The notes beneath the pieces are model-generated. The model was not told where the DNA came from and did no database searches. It worked only from the letters and a program-made list of their open reading frames with translations. A DNA stretch of 64,000 nucleotides from Dryocosmus kuriphilus. Its lineage: Eukaryota; Arthropoda; Insecta; Hymenoptera; Cynipidae. Position numbers and translations under genes: made by a program. The first letter of the stretch is position 1. Each line of letters starts with the position of its first letter. Positions 10,607-20,539 of this stretch are shown here, piece by piece. The DNA lies in NCBI GenBank assembly GCA_038277395.1, contig CM076193.1, forward strand, positions 148,045,813-148,109,812. Direction: 5' to 3'.

Positions 10607-12750
10607 ATATATTTGTAAACTACTCCTGAAAATTTACTTTTAGGAAGAGGATCTTTGAGATTATCAAAAAAGTTGGAAAATTTATTAACTGGTTTGAAAA
10701 TTGTCTTTACATTATGATTTCTTAAAATTTGTTGTATTTTTTCTGATAAATTTTTTATATAAGGACAGACTGCTAAGTCAATTGAGTTATTAGTGTCGTT
10801 ATTTTTTGTATTTTTATTCATAAAAGATTCAGAATTATAAAAACGATAAGTTTCTTTTTTTAAACAAAAATCAATGAGTGATTTTGGGTAACCATTATTA
10901 ATAAGTGTTTTTTTAATAAAGTTAATATTTTTACTTCTAAATTCAATGTCTGAAATCTTAAACATTCTGAAAAATAAGCTTGAGATTACTCCGATTTTAT
11001 GGACGCTAGGATGAGAAGAGGTGAAATTAAGGTATCTTCCAGACCAAGTAGGCTTGTGGTAGCAATCAATTCTTAACTCGTTCTCTTTACGTATGATTAA
11101 AATATCTAAGAAACTGATTAGAAAGTTATTTTCCACTTCTATTGTAAAGTTAACATTAGGGTTATAAGCATTAAATGTGTTCAGAATGAAGTCTATTTTA
11201 TCATGAGGAACCGCACTGATTATGTCATCAACGTATCTAAAATTAAATGGAATTGAAAACGGTAAAGAGAGTAAACAAACGGATTCTAAATTTTCCATAA
11301 ATAAATTGGCAGCTGCAGGAGAAAGAGGTGAACCCATTGCTAGGCCGGAAACTTGTTTCTATGTCAAATCATTAAATTTAAAAAAGGTTGAATTTAAACA
11401 TAAATTAACTAGTTCAATAAATTTGTCCATTGGAATGCTTGTAAACTTTCTAATTTCCAACCACTTCGATTCAATGCAGCTCAAAACACTGGAGATCGGA
11501 ATGCAATTAAACATCGAAACTACGTCTACGTCTAGAGAGACTAAAACATAATCTGATGGAATTATCTGATGCTTGATTTTTTGAGTAAAAGATAAACTAT
11601 CGGTAACATGATATGGAGTTTTGCCAATAATGTTATTAAGGATCTTGGAAATAAATTTAGAAAGATTTTAAGTAGGTCCATTGATAGTAGAAACAATTAA
11701 CCTTAAAGTATTATTATCCTTACGAATTTTAGGTAGTCCATAAGCCCTAGGAGTAGAAGAATAAGTCCTAAGAGATTTAGCTTGAATGTTAGAAATAAAA
11801 CCATTTTTTTCTAAATTAGTTATTAATTTGTTGCCTTCATCTTGTGCTGTGGAAGTATATTCAAATTTAGAAGTGGAGTAAAGATTATTATCCTGGAGAA
11901 TGGAATTCATTTTTGCTATATACTCAATTTTGGATAGTGCAACCGTTACATTACCTTTATCAGCATTCACAAACATTACATCCGGGTTCTCAAGTTTAAA
12001 CTTTCTGATACAGTTAGTGTCTATTACATTTTCATATTTATACCTATTTTTAAATCTAATTTGTGAGACATATTCTAAAATCGAATGTGTACATTGGTTT
12101 CGAATTACATTTTTTTTCTCTTTATTCAATTTAAAAATTCCTGTTTCGATAGATGATATGAAATTATGGATTTGTAAGTCATTAATATTAAAATTGTTAG
12201 ATGAGAATTTTGGACCTAATGAAAGCAGATTTACTACATTTTCAGGAATGTCTATGCTAGTAAGATTTTTGAACCAATTATTATTGTAATTTTTTCTAAA
12301 CGTAATTTTTCAAACTTTTTTATAGGGGCAAGTTTTTTTGCTTCAAAGTGTTTTTCAAACTTAAAATTTTCAAAAACAAAAAATTTTTGTAAAATGTTGT
12401 GCGGAATAATTTGTCTTACTAAAAATTCAATTTTATTTAATCTGTGAAGAATTTGATCTAGAGAAAAATGAACATCTTTAATTTCAAGGTTAAAAATGTT
12501 AATCGCGAAAATTGAAAGAAAAGAGAATGTAATTGTTTTGTATTATTATGATCTTCAAAAAATAAATTAAGATTTTTAAGTTTATGTTTAATATGGGACG
12601 GAATCACCCCTGAGCGTCTGCAGCGAAGGAGGAAAATCCTTTGGTTGATGATAGTTGATTTCTTCAAATTCAAATTCGACCATTCCTTTAATAGTGATGC
12701 AGCATAATCTCCAAAAAACCATGAGATTGCAAAAAAGAAGCCCCAAACTC
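10607..12750 (-). pseudogene. PLE-1 reverse transcriptase (N-terminus to RT thumb)
   Basis: Minus strand. The N-terminal motif FLLRCRRSGVIPSHI (about 12640-12590) is shared in form by all three larger PLEs here. Next come WFKNL…IPENVVNLLSLGPKFS, ADKGNVTVALSK, YGLPKIRK…RLIVSTINGPT, palm motif A (LDVDVVSMF), QVSGLAMGSPLSP (fingers/palm B), and FRYVDDI with the catalytic Asp pair (about 11230). The thumb follows, with WSGRYLNF and ending …FSGVVYKY at the transposon edge. Damage visible: frameshifts near 12460 and 12290, TAA after INGPT (about 11667), and TAG before KQVSGL (about 11360). The order of motifs is complete, so this is a decayed but full-length RT. Confidence 0.9.
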
Positions 12751-12772
12751 GGGCAGTATTGACGAAGTTCAT

Positions 12773-13042
12773 AATTGATAGTGTCAAGTCTCGACCTTGT
12801 AGATGTATATCAAAATAAGTCACGTTGCAAAGGTCATACAAATAAAAGTCAAATATTACTTTAATAAGTCCATTAGAGACGTTTCGGCATCTGATGTGTG
12901 CCCTCTTCAGTCATATTTATTTCTAGAAATACTCTAGAAATACTACTACTAGAAATACTAATTTGACTTTTATTTGTATGACCTTTGCAATGTGACTTAT
13001 TTTGGTATAAATCTACAAGGTCGAGGGACTTGACACTATCAA
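12773..13042. repeat. Inverted terminal-repeat pair at the 5' end of PLE-1
   Basis: Segment 12773-12856 (…TCAAGTCTCGACCTTGTAG…) is mirrored at 12960-13042 (…CTACAAGGTCGAGGGACTTGA…), enclosing the hammerhead and a short TAGAAATAC-rich region (12918-12956). Facing terminal repeats at the 5' end are seen in every larger PLE of this window, which suggests they arise from the insertion mechanism and not by chance. Confidence 0.75.
12878..12910 (-). ncRNA. Hammerhead ribozyme, PLE-1 5' repeat (lineage F2)
   Basis: Same sequence as the 3' copy: TCTTCAG (12904-12910, rc CTGAAGA), GGCA/UGCC stem II, GAAA, CGUC ending at 12878. All core residues are intact. The presence of a second copy at the other end means a full-length transcript could be cut at both ends (known for hammerhead-bearing PLEs; inferred here). 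Confidence 0.75.
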
Positions 13043-13093
13043 GTATAACAGTTGTTTTAATGAAAAAATACACTATCATAAAGTTAATAAAAA

Positions 13094-13160
13094 GTTATTA
13101 AAGGTGATTTAAAAATCTGCCCGCTATTCAGGCGCATTCTCATCATGTTTTTCACGCTTA
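13094..13160 (-). repeat. Diverged copy of the composite-repeat 3' hairpin end, reversed
   Basis: Reading the minus strand gives GATGAGAATG (rc of 13135-13144) followed by GCGCC…GCGGGCAGATTTTT, matching 3558-3592 but with the hairpin loops mutated. Its orientation is opposite to that of the neighbouring copies. Confidence 0.5.
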
Positions 13161-13251
13161 CCAGGAGATTAAAGTGTATCAAAAACGTGAATTTCTTAAT
13201 TTTTTACACAGTTTGGTTGAGAAATGCAATTTTGATTTTTACATTCTCATC

Positions 13252-15919
13252 TCAATGAGAAGGTTAGTTTAATGTAAAAAATGACTTTCGCGGATTTCAT
13301 GAAATCTCAACGTTTCATGACCTTCTGAATCCGAAAAAAACATGTTTTACGACGGTGTCTGTCTGTCTGTTGTCGTCGTTGTCGTCATCGTTGTTGTAGT
13401 TGTCGTTGTCGGCGCCTTTTCTCACGATAACTTTCGAAGAACTAATCGACATGGATTGCGCTTCAGCATACTTCTTTAAGGCATAAAAATAAAGGACAGG
13501 TTCGTTAACCAGTGGTTTTTGAGCAGTGGTTATGGTTTTATCCAACAAAAACGGTTTTCACCAAATCATAAAATCAATTTCCCGGCTAAACTATGCGAGA
13601 TACAAAAGAAAGGTAGAGAGTAAAATTATTCGCCTTGAAAAGATCTACAAATTTTGTTTAAACTATTTTTTGGCAAAATGAACGGTTTTTGTTTTAATCA
13701 AGAAAACGCTTTTAAAATTAAAGAACTCTGGTTTCCCGACAAAATATTCAAGATACAAAAAATGGTAAAGAACAAACTTGTTCAATTTAAAAAGATCTAC
13801 AGATTTTGTTTTAACCATTTTTTGACAAAATGCACGGTTTTTGTTTTAATCGAGAAAATGTTATTAAAAACTAGAAACTGTGGTGACTTATTTTTGAGGT
13901 CGCTGAATCGAAATTTGATGGCCGATTTCCAAAATTCAAAATGGAGGACCAAAATTCAAAATTTTGTTTAGAATTTTTTAAACTGATAATCTTGATGGTT
14001 TTAGGGTTCCTGAATTCAAATATGGTGTCAGATTTTCAAAACTCAAAATGGTGAATCCAGTATGGCGGACCAAAGTTCGAAATTATTTTGTTGGAATTTT
14101 GTAACAGATGTAATCTATATTCTTTTGGGGTATCTGAATTCAAATCTGGTGTCAGATTGGCATAATTCAAAATGGCGGATCGAGTATGGCAGACCAAAAT
14201 TGGAAATTTTTGGGGGGAATTTTGTAATAGTGGTAATCTATATGTTTTTGTGATTTCTGAATTCAAATCTGGTGACAGACTGTCAAAATTCAAAATGGCA
14301 TATCTAATATGGCGGACCAAAAATTCCAAATTCTTTTGTTGGAATTCTATAAAGGTAGTAATCTATATTCTTTTGGGGTTGCTGAATCGAAATACTGTGT
14401 CAGATATTTAAAATTCAAAATGGCGGAACTAATATAGCGGTGCAAAATTAGACATTTTTCCGAATTTTGTAAAAGTGGTCATTTATGTGTTTGGGATTTC
14501 TAAATCGAAATATGATGCCAGATTTAAAAAAATTCAAAATGGCAGATACAGTATGACTCACAAAAATTTGAAATTTTGTTTGGAATTTTGTAAAAGCGAT
14601 AATCTTAATGGCTTTAGAGTTTTTGAATTAAAAAATGGTGCTAGATTTTCAAAATTTAGAACGGCGGATCCAATATGGCAGACCGAACTTCATTTTTTAA
14701 AAAAAATTTCTAAAAATGTCAACCCATATGTTTTTGGGGTTCCTGAATTTAAATTTAGACTGTCAAAATTGAAAATGGCGGTTCCAATATGACGGACCAA
14801 ACTTCGATTTTTTTTTTAATTTTCTAAAGGCGGTAATCTATATATTTTGGGGGGTTTCAAGTTCAAATCTGGTGCCAGATTGTCAACATTCAAAATGGCG
14901 GATAAAAATTCGAAATTTCTTTGTTGGAATTTTGTAAAAGTGGTAATCTATATTCTTTTGGAGTTGCTGAATCGAAATATAGTGTAAGATACTTAAAATT
15001 CAAAATGGCGTTCCAAAATTAGATATTTTGAACGTGGTAATATTGTTTTTTGAGGTTGCTGAATCGAAATATGGTGTCAGATATTTAAAATTCAAAATGG
15101 CCGATCCAATATGAAAGTAAAAATTACGAATTTTTGTTGGAGTTTAGTAAAAGTGGTAATTCGTATGTTTTTGCGGTTACTGAATCAAAGTATGGTATCA
15201 GATTTCTAAAATACCAAATGACAGATCCAATATGGCGGACCAAAACGTGAAATTCTTTTTGAATTTTTAAAAAGTGGTAATCTATGTTTTTGGGGTTTCT
15301 GAATCGGAATATTGTGTCAGATGTTTAAAATTCAAAATGGCGGATACAATATGGCGGTCCAAGGTAGTAAATTTTTGTTGTAATTTTCTAAAAGAGGCAA
15401 TTCATATGTTTTTGAGGTTGCTAAATAAAAATATGGTGTCAAATTTCTAAAATACAAAATGGCAAATCCAATATCGCGGACCAAATTTGAAAATTTTTAA
15501 AAAGTTGTAATCTATATTCTTGAGGTTGCTGAATCGAAATATGGTGTCAGATGTTTAAAATTCAAATTGCTGGATCCAATATGGCGGTACAAAGTTATAA
15601 AAGGATCTACAAATTTGCTTTCTATCATTTTTTTGAGCAGACGCGTAGTTTTTGAATTATTCGTGAAATATGTTATGAAATATAAAGAAAACCACTTTTC
15701 AGCAAAACTATGCATGATATGAGAAAATATTAACAATCAGAATTGTTCATCTTGGAAAGAGCTACAAAATTCATTTATAAGACTCATCATTTTACTTTTA
15801 AGAATCGAAATCCTGCAATGTGAAAATTTGAAAAATCACAAAAAAACTTTACCAATCTACAATGTGTTTAAAAAAAAATTAATTGTCGAGCGCGAAGCGC
15901 GACTGTCATGATGAGAATG
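13252..15919 (+). repeat. Composite repeat, copy D (most complete)
   Basis: Starts with CATTCTCATC (13252-13261), which itself can pair with ATGAGAA just downstream, and ends with GATGAGAATG (15910-15919), giving 10-bp inverted ends over 2668 bp. Inside, in order: GTC-rich module (about 13285-13450), ~145-bp units (13450-13880), a 121-bp tandem array (13890-15600), one more 145-bp-type unit (15600-15660), the conserved 3' segment, and GCGCGAAGCGC (about 15890-15901). No gene is seen. This copy best defines the family's limits. Confidence 0.6.
13890..15600 (+). repeat. 121-bp tandem array, about 14 diverged units
   Basis: The phrase AAAATTCAAAATGGCGGATCC or a variant recurs near 14047, 14168, 14290, 14413, 14535, 14657, 14770, 14890, 15001, 15093, 15214, 15335, 15455 and 15562, giving a period near 121 bp. 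Each unit also holds GTGGTAATCTATAT and GCTGAATCGAAATATGGTGTCAGAT. Units differ by 10-25 percent by eye. Short open frames across it are by-products of the repeat. Confidence 0.85.
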
Positions 15920-16200
15920 TATTCCTTAAGGTCGACAGAGCCTTAAGTAAAATAATTTCTTTTGTAATTTTTAATAAAAAATTCAAATTTAATAGTGTGA
16001 TTAAAAGTAGGTATTTTGAAATTTTAAGACCCAAGTAACGAATACCGAGCATGATGTGCAAGGACCAAAAACATCCGAGCGTGAAGCGCGATGCTTAAAT
16101 ATATCGGAGCGCGAAGCGCGACGAGTACCAGACCGCGCGCCCTAGGCGCGCTCATACCTCGCGCGAAGCGCGTGACGAGAATGAGACCGCGAAGCGGCCA
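15886..16200. repeat. Cluster of GCGAAGC hairpins
   Basis: GC-rich palindromes in AT-rich DNA: GAGCGCGAAGCGCG (about 15890), CGTGAAGCGCG (16080), GAGCGCGAAGCGCG (16107), a GCGCGCCCTAGGCGCGC near-palindrome (16136-16152), CGCGCGAAGCGCG (16160) and CCGCGAAGCGG (16188). Most have loop GAA closed by G-C pairs. Spacer phrases GATGAGAATG and GACGAGAATGAG recur between them. Confidence 0.75.
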
Positions 16201-17150
16201 AATTTTTTATTTAGAACAGAGCTCTCTTGGAATTAAGATCATAAAACGAACAAAATTTTAAAGTTTGATGTCAGGTGAAAATTCAAATTGTTCGATTGTG
16301 GCCCATAAATGGATAAGGCTATTCCAAAATTCATTTTTTCATTTAGAAGAGGGATTTTTTTTTAGAAAATTAAAAAAACTGGGGCCAGTTGAAAATTCGA
16401 ATTTTCCGATGGTGACCCATAAATGGCTACATCCATTTCGAAATTTGTTCTTTCATTGTAAAACGAGTTTCCTGGATATTACAAAATTTTGAAATCCTAG
16501 AAGCAACAAGGAATTTTTTTAAAAAATTTTAATTTTGGGTTCAGGTCAAAAGTTTGAATTTTGTTGTCAGAAAAATTTAAAGTTTAATTCTCAGCTGTTT
16601 TAACAATTCCCATTATTTCATATAATTTTCTAATAATACAGGGATAAAGAACTTATGTCGGAGCAGTTTTTAGCAAAGTTTCGAAATTTTATTTAAATTT
16701 GTTTAGAAATGAAAAATTAAAATATAGCTAAAATTCATCGGTTATGTCATGCCCCCATTATCCCCAAGTACAAATTCGTGAACTGAAATTCAGAAATAAT
16801 GACGAAAAATTTTTATAAATAATTGCAACTCATGGGAGTCATTCCTTTTTAGTTGAGAAACATGAAAATGGTTAGAAATAAATATTTTTTTTGTTCTGAA
16901 AGTCCCTACAAATGTTTTAATGTCTGTCCCCGAAGCTTTTATTCTAATTTGTGACAACCATATTCTTGGATAGAACGCGAAAATAATCACTTTAAACAAT
17001 CTAAAAGAAAATAAAAAATCATTAATTTTATTCCTGTGTAAGTGTTCACGCAGACAAAAAAATATTAGTTCTAAGTTAACAAACTTTTACAAATCGTAAA
17101 GCAAATGATTTGTAGAAATGTGCCAGAGTCCAGAGATATCACATTCCGAT
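16201..17150. other. No gene recognised; short internal duplication
   Basis: A phrase GAAAATTC-AATT-TTCCGAT-GTG-CCCATAAATGG occurs at about 16277 and 16390, and a distant relative (GAACAGAG…TGAAAATTCCATTTTTCCGATGATGG) at 28003-28090. Nothing else is recognisable. Confidence 0.4.
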
Positions 17151-17154
17151 AAAC

Positions 17155-18062
17155 TGTTAATAAAATAAATTTTAGTTCTTTGGAAACCTGTAAATCTTCT
17201 GAAATTCCGTGAAATATTTAAATCCGTAAAAATCCCTTGAAATCCTTAGGAATCACTTGAAATATTTCAATTTCCTCTGGAATCCCTTCAAATTTTTTTT
17301 AGCTCATTTAAATAAAAAACATCCATGAAAATCATATGAAATCCTTTAAATCCTGTAAAACTCTTTTAAAATTTTCGATACTTGGATTTATTAAAAATCT
17401 TATTTCTTTGAAATCCTTCAAATTTCCTTTAATTTTTTTTAATTCCTTAAAAAGTTTGAAATACTCAGAGATCCTCTAAAATCCCTCAGTCTTGTGAAAT
17501 CATTTGAATTCCCTTCTAAGAAAATCCCCAAAAATTTTTGCAATTTTTTTAAATTACTTTAACTCTCTAAAATCCCTTTGAATTTTCAAAAATCCTACAA
17601 AATTCTTTACAATCCCTTGAAATCCCTAGAAATTACTTGAAATATTTCAATTTCTTTTGGAATCCTTGAAATATTTAAAAATACCTTTAAATCAATAATA
17701 CCCTTGAAAATACTATGAAATCCTTTAAATCTTGTAAAATCCCTTAAAAATTTTTGAGATTCGGTTTTACTAAAAATCTTATTTCTTTGAAATCCTTTAA
17801 ATTTCCTTGAATTTGTTTAAATTCCTTACAAACTTTGAAATTCTCGAGATCCTATAAAATAATTTGATCTTGTGAAATCCTTTGAAATCTCTTGTAAAAA
17901 ATTTCGCAAAAATCTTTAAAATTTTTTAAATTGTCTGGTTTTGAAATCCTTTAAAATCTTTAGAAATCTTTCAATCTTCTGAAATTTCCCTCATTTTTCT
18001 AGATATTTCAATTATTCCGTAATTTTCACTGAAACATATTCCGAAATATTCCTAACTATTCT
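17155..18062 (-). repeat. Degenerate ~10-bp repeat tract (AAATCCTTT type)
   Basis: Dense, irregular repeats of GAAATCCTTTAAAATC-like words, roughly every 10-11 bp, with two diverged longer copies (about 17225-17500 and 17610-17900). The motif is the reverse complement of the GGATTTNAA word that builds the large satellite at 39-60 kb. Confidence 0.7.
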
Positions 18063-18172
18063 CAAGTATTTCCTAATTTGACATTTTTAATTGTAGACCT
18101 AATAATTGAAAGGAATTGTGGCCTTTGGTCTTGAAATTTAGTTTTGTCAAATAAAGGAATCTTTATTTAAAA

Positions 18173-18220
18173 TACAATCGATGCATTTCACCATGGTATC
18201 ATGGTCTCTTCAGGACTGTA
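18173..18220 (-). ncRNA. Hammerhead ribozyme, intact (lineage F3)
   Basis: Minus strand: helix I of 7 bp (18214-18220 with 18173-18179, one G.U), core CTGAAGA (rc 18207-18213), extra G, stem II ACCATG/CATGGT with an ATAC loop, GAAA, then the self-complementary ATGCAT helix III, cleavage after AUC. It has the best helix I of the window and a complete core. Confidence 0.85.
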
Positions 18221-19156
18221 AAATATATATGGTAGATATACAAAAAAACATCGAAGCAGAAATTTAACTAGTGTTTACAAAATTTCGTAGCTTACCATCG
18301 TAAAAATTTATAAAAGTTTTTCAATTAGGAAGTAAAGATTGATATTAGAAGGTTGAAATTTTTAGGCTAAGTCTAGAAAAAAACAAAAAATTATGGTGTT
18401 TTTTATAAAATGAAGATAGTAAAATGATGAACAGATTTGAGAAAATTATTAACTTACAGAAAACTTTCAAGCTAAAATTGAGTTCCATTTTTGTAAGATG
18501 TAAATTGTAAAAATAAGATAGACCACATGATCGTGGCCTAAATAAGAAGAATGGAGGTTAGGAACTGAAGTTAGCGTTAGTTATGTGAAATCTCGAAATG
18601 ATTGAATGATATCATGGTATATAATCGAAAGGTTATCAGTGTTGGGTCTAAAATTAATACTACCTTCATTTTTTACAATGTTTATCATTTCTAAAATATT
18701 AATTTATTTATAAAGGCAGTATTAATTTTAGATCCGACACTGATAACCCTTCGATTATATACCATGATATCATTCATCATTTCGAGATTTCAAATAACTA
18801 ACGCTAACTTCAGTTCCTAACCTCCATTCTTCGTATTGAGACCATGGTCATGTGGTCTATCTTATTTTTACAATTTACATCTTACAAAAATGGAACTCAA
18901 CCTTAGCTTCAAAATTTTCTGTAACTTAATAATTTTATTAAATCCTTTCATTATTTTAACTAACTTCACTTTCTAAAAAACACCATAGTTTTTTGTTTTT
19001 TCTAGACTTAACCTAAAAACCTCAACCTTTTATGTCAGTCTTTTCTTCCTAATGGGAAAACTTTTATAAATTTTTAAGATCGAAAGCTACGAAATTTTGT
19101 AAACACTAGTTAAATTCCTGCTTCGATGTTGTCTTGTACATCTACCATATATATTT

Positions 19157-19204
19157 TACAGTCCTAAAGAGGCCATGCTACCATGGTGAAATGCAACGAT
19201 TGTA
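19157..19204 (+). ncRNA. Hammerhead ribozyme, degenerate mirror copy (lineage F3)
   Basis: Same layout on the plus strand, but core G5 is A (CTAAAGA, 19164-19170) and the cleavage triplet reads AAC, so it is expected to be inactive. Helix I (TACAGTC/GATTGTA) is retained. It shows which arm has decayed. Confidence 0.7.
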
Positions 19205-19371
19205 TTTTAAACAAAGACTTCTTTATTTGACAAAACTAAATTTCAAGACCAAAGGCTACCTTTCAAGTATTTCCTAATATTCTCAAGTATCCAAAGTATC
19301 CTTCAAGAATGTATAATTGAAAGTTTTGCGGCCTTTGTTGGGTTTTTTGTTGTTTATTTTAAAAAATTCAT

Positions 19372-19413
19372 TGCCAACATGTTTCGATTCAAATTTGAAT
19401 CATATTCATGACA
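19372..19413 (-). ncRNA. Hammerhead-like motif with A3-U8 core pair (lineage F4)
   Basis: Minus strand: helix I UGUC/GGCA (one G.U), core AUGAAUA, one extra U, perfect stem II GATTC/GAATC closed by AAATTT, GAAA, helix III ACA/UGU, predicted cleavage after GUU. Compared with CUGANGA, both C3 and G8 are changed, to A and U, which can pair. All other core residues are consensus. Confidence 0.6.
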
Positions 19414-20340
19414 TTTTTATAACATTTTAAAAGCAGTAGTATAATAATCAAAATCAATGGAACATTCCGTATATTTTGTAGAGAACAGGCTTTATTCTGT
19501 GAAACCTAACCTGTACAAAATATTATTCAAGTTAAAGTTTTGTAGAATGCGAAAAAATTTGTATTATTATATTATTATTTAAAGGAAATTATTATTACTT
19601 ACGTTAGTGTCCATTTTGTTAAGGAAAAGGTGTTTAAGTTACAAAATAAGGAAAATTTTGTTAGAGCCATGAGGTTTGTCTGATAAAAACGTCATGACTG
19701 AAATTTTCGGTTGGCATTATATAATACGTATATAGCTATAACCCGCGAAAAATGAGAAAAATTTGAAAAATTTTTAAAATTTAAAAATTATGAATCTGTG
19801 TAATTAAATAATTATAAATATTACTAAGATCTTAAATGTCAGTTCTAAAATTAATAGAATTTATATCATGTTGTATATGAATCGTCTCTAGAAACGGAAC
19901 CTAACCTGGACAAAAGATTAATTCTAGAGATGATTCATATACAACATGATATAAATTCTATTAATTTTAGAACTGACATTCAAGGTATTAGCAACATTTA
20001 TAATAATTTAATTACACACATTCATAATTTTTAAATTTTCAAAATTTTTCAAACGTCATGACGTTTTTATCGGAGAAGCCTCACGGCTCTAACAAAATTT
20101 TCCTTATTTTTTAACTTAAACACCTTTTTCTTTAACAAAATGGACACTAACGTAAGTAATAATAATTTCCTTTAAATAATAATATAATAATAGAAACTTT
20201 TTCGCATTCTACAAAACATTAACTTGAATAATCTTTTGTACAGGTTAGGTTTCACAGAATAAAGTCCGTTCTCTACAAAATATACCGAATCTTCCATTGA
20301 TTTTGATTATTATACTACTGCTTTTAAAATGTTATAAAAA

Positions 20341-20382
20341 TGTCATGAATATCATTCAAATTTGGATCGAAACATGTTGGCA
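20341..20382 (+). ncRNA. Hammerhead-like motif, decayed stem II (lineage F4)
   Basis: Core AUGAAUA at 20345-20351 and helix I UGUC/GGCA are retained, but the basal G-C of stem II is lost (CATTC against GGATC). GAAA, ACATGT and the GUU cleavage triplet are unchanged. Confidence 0.5.
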
Positions 20383-20539
20383 ATGCATTTTTTTAAATAA
20401 ACAGCAAAAAACCCAACAAAGGCCGCAACACTTTCAATTATACATTATTCTTGGGTAAAAATTATTATATATATACTGGCCTTAAATCTTGAATACCTAC
20501 TAAATTAAAATGGAGAATCGAGGATTTACCAACAACTTC

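Larger units (their letters stand above)
6064..13042 (-). mobile_element. PLE-1: Penelope-like retroelement split by a DNA transposon
   Basis: Flanked by a 13-bp direct repeat GTATAACAGTTGT (6051-6063 and 13043-13055). In minus-strand order: an inverted terminal-repeat pair with a hammerhead (12773-13042), reverse transcriptase (12750-10607), DNA transposon (10606-6856), GIY-YIG endonuclease (6855-6549), and a 3' terminal repeat with a second hammerhead (about 6064-6200). Without the DNA transposon the element is about 3.2 kb, a normal Penelope size. The terminal repeats at the two ends are nearly identical (about 12797-12925 versus 6064-6190), which argues that insertion is fairly recent despite several stops in the ORF. 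Confidence 0.9.
18078..19263. mobile_element. Second palindromic Penelope-type element without ORF
   Basis: Arms of about 560 bp mirror each other around about 18690. It is flanked by a 15-bp direct repeat CAAGTATTTCCTAAT (18063-18077 and 19264-19278). Each arm carries a hammerhead motif near its outer end, and there is no coding sequence. The arms have diverged more than those of the 2-3.3 kb palindrome, so it is an older insertion. It is a separate lineage by sequence but has the same architecture. Confidence 0.75.
19315..20460. repeat. 5' inverted terminal-repeat pair of PLE-2
   Basis: Arms mirror around about 19885. The right arm, read outward, starts with the last ~40 codons of the GIY-YIG ORF (RLILEMIHIQ…NLITHIHNF, stop near 20032), then the 3' repeat and hammerhead; the left arm is the same in reverse. 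Thus the terminal repeat includes coding sequence, a known Penelope feature. The left arm holds an uninterrupted version of the site into which PLE-3 jumped (about 19720-19745). Confidence 0.8.

Noticed and set aside
14036..14792. Several open frames of 60-105 codons on both strands over the 121-bp array
   Set aside because: They repeat with the array period on both strands and lack any domain; tandem-repeat by-products.
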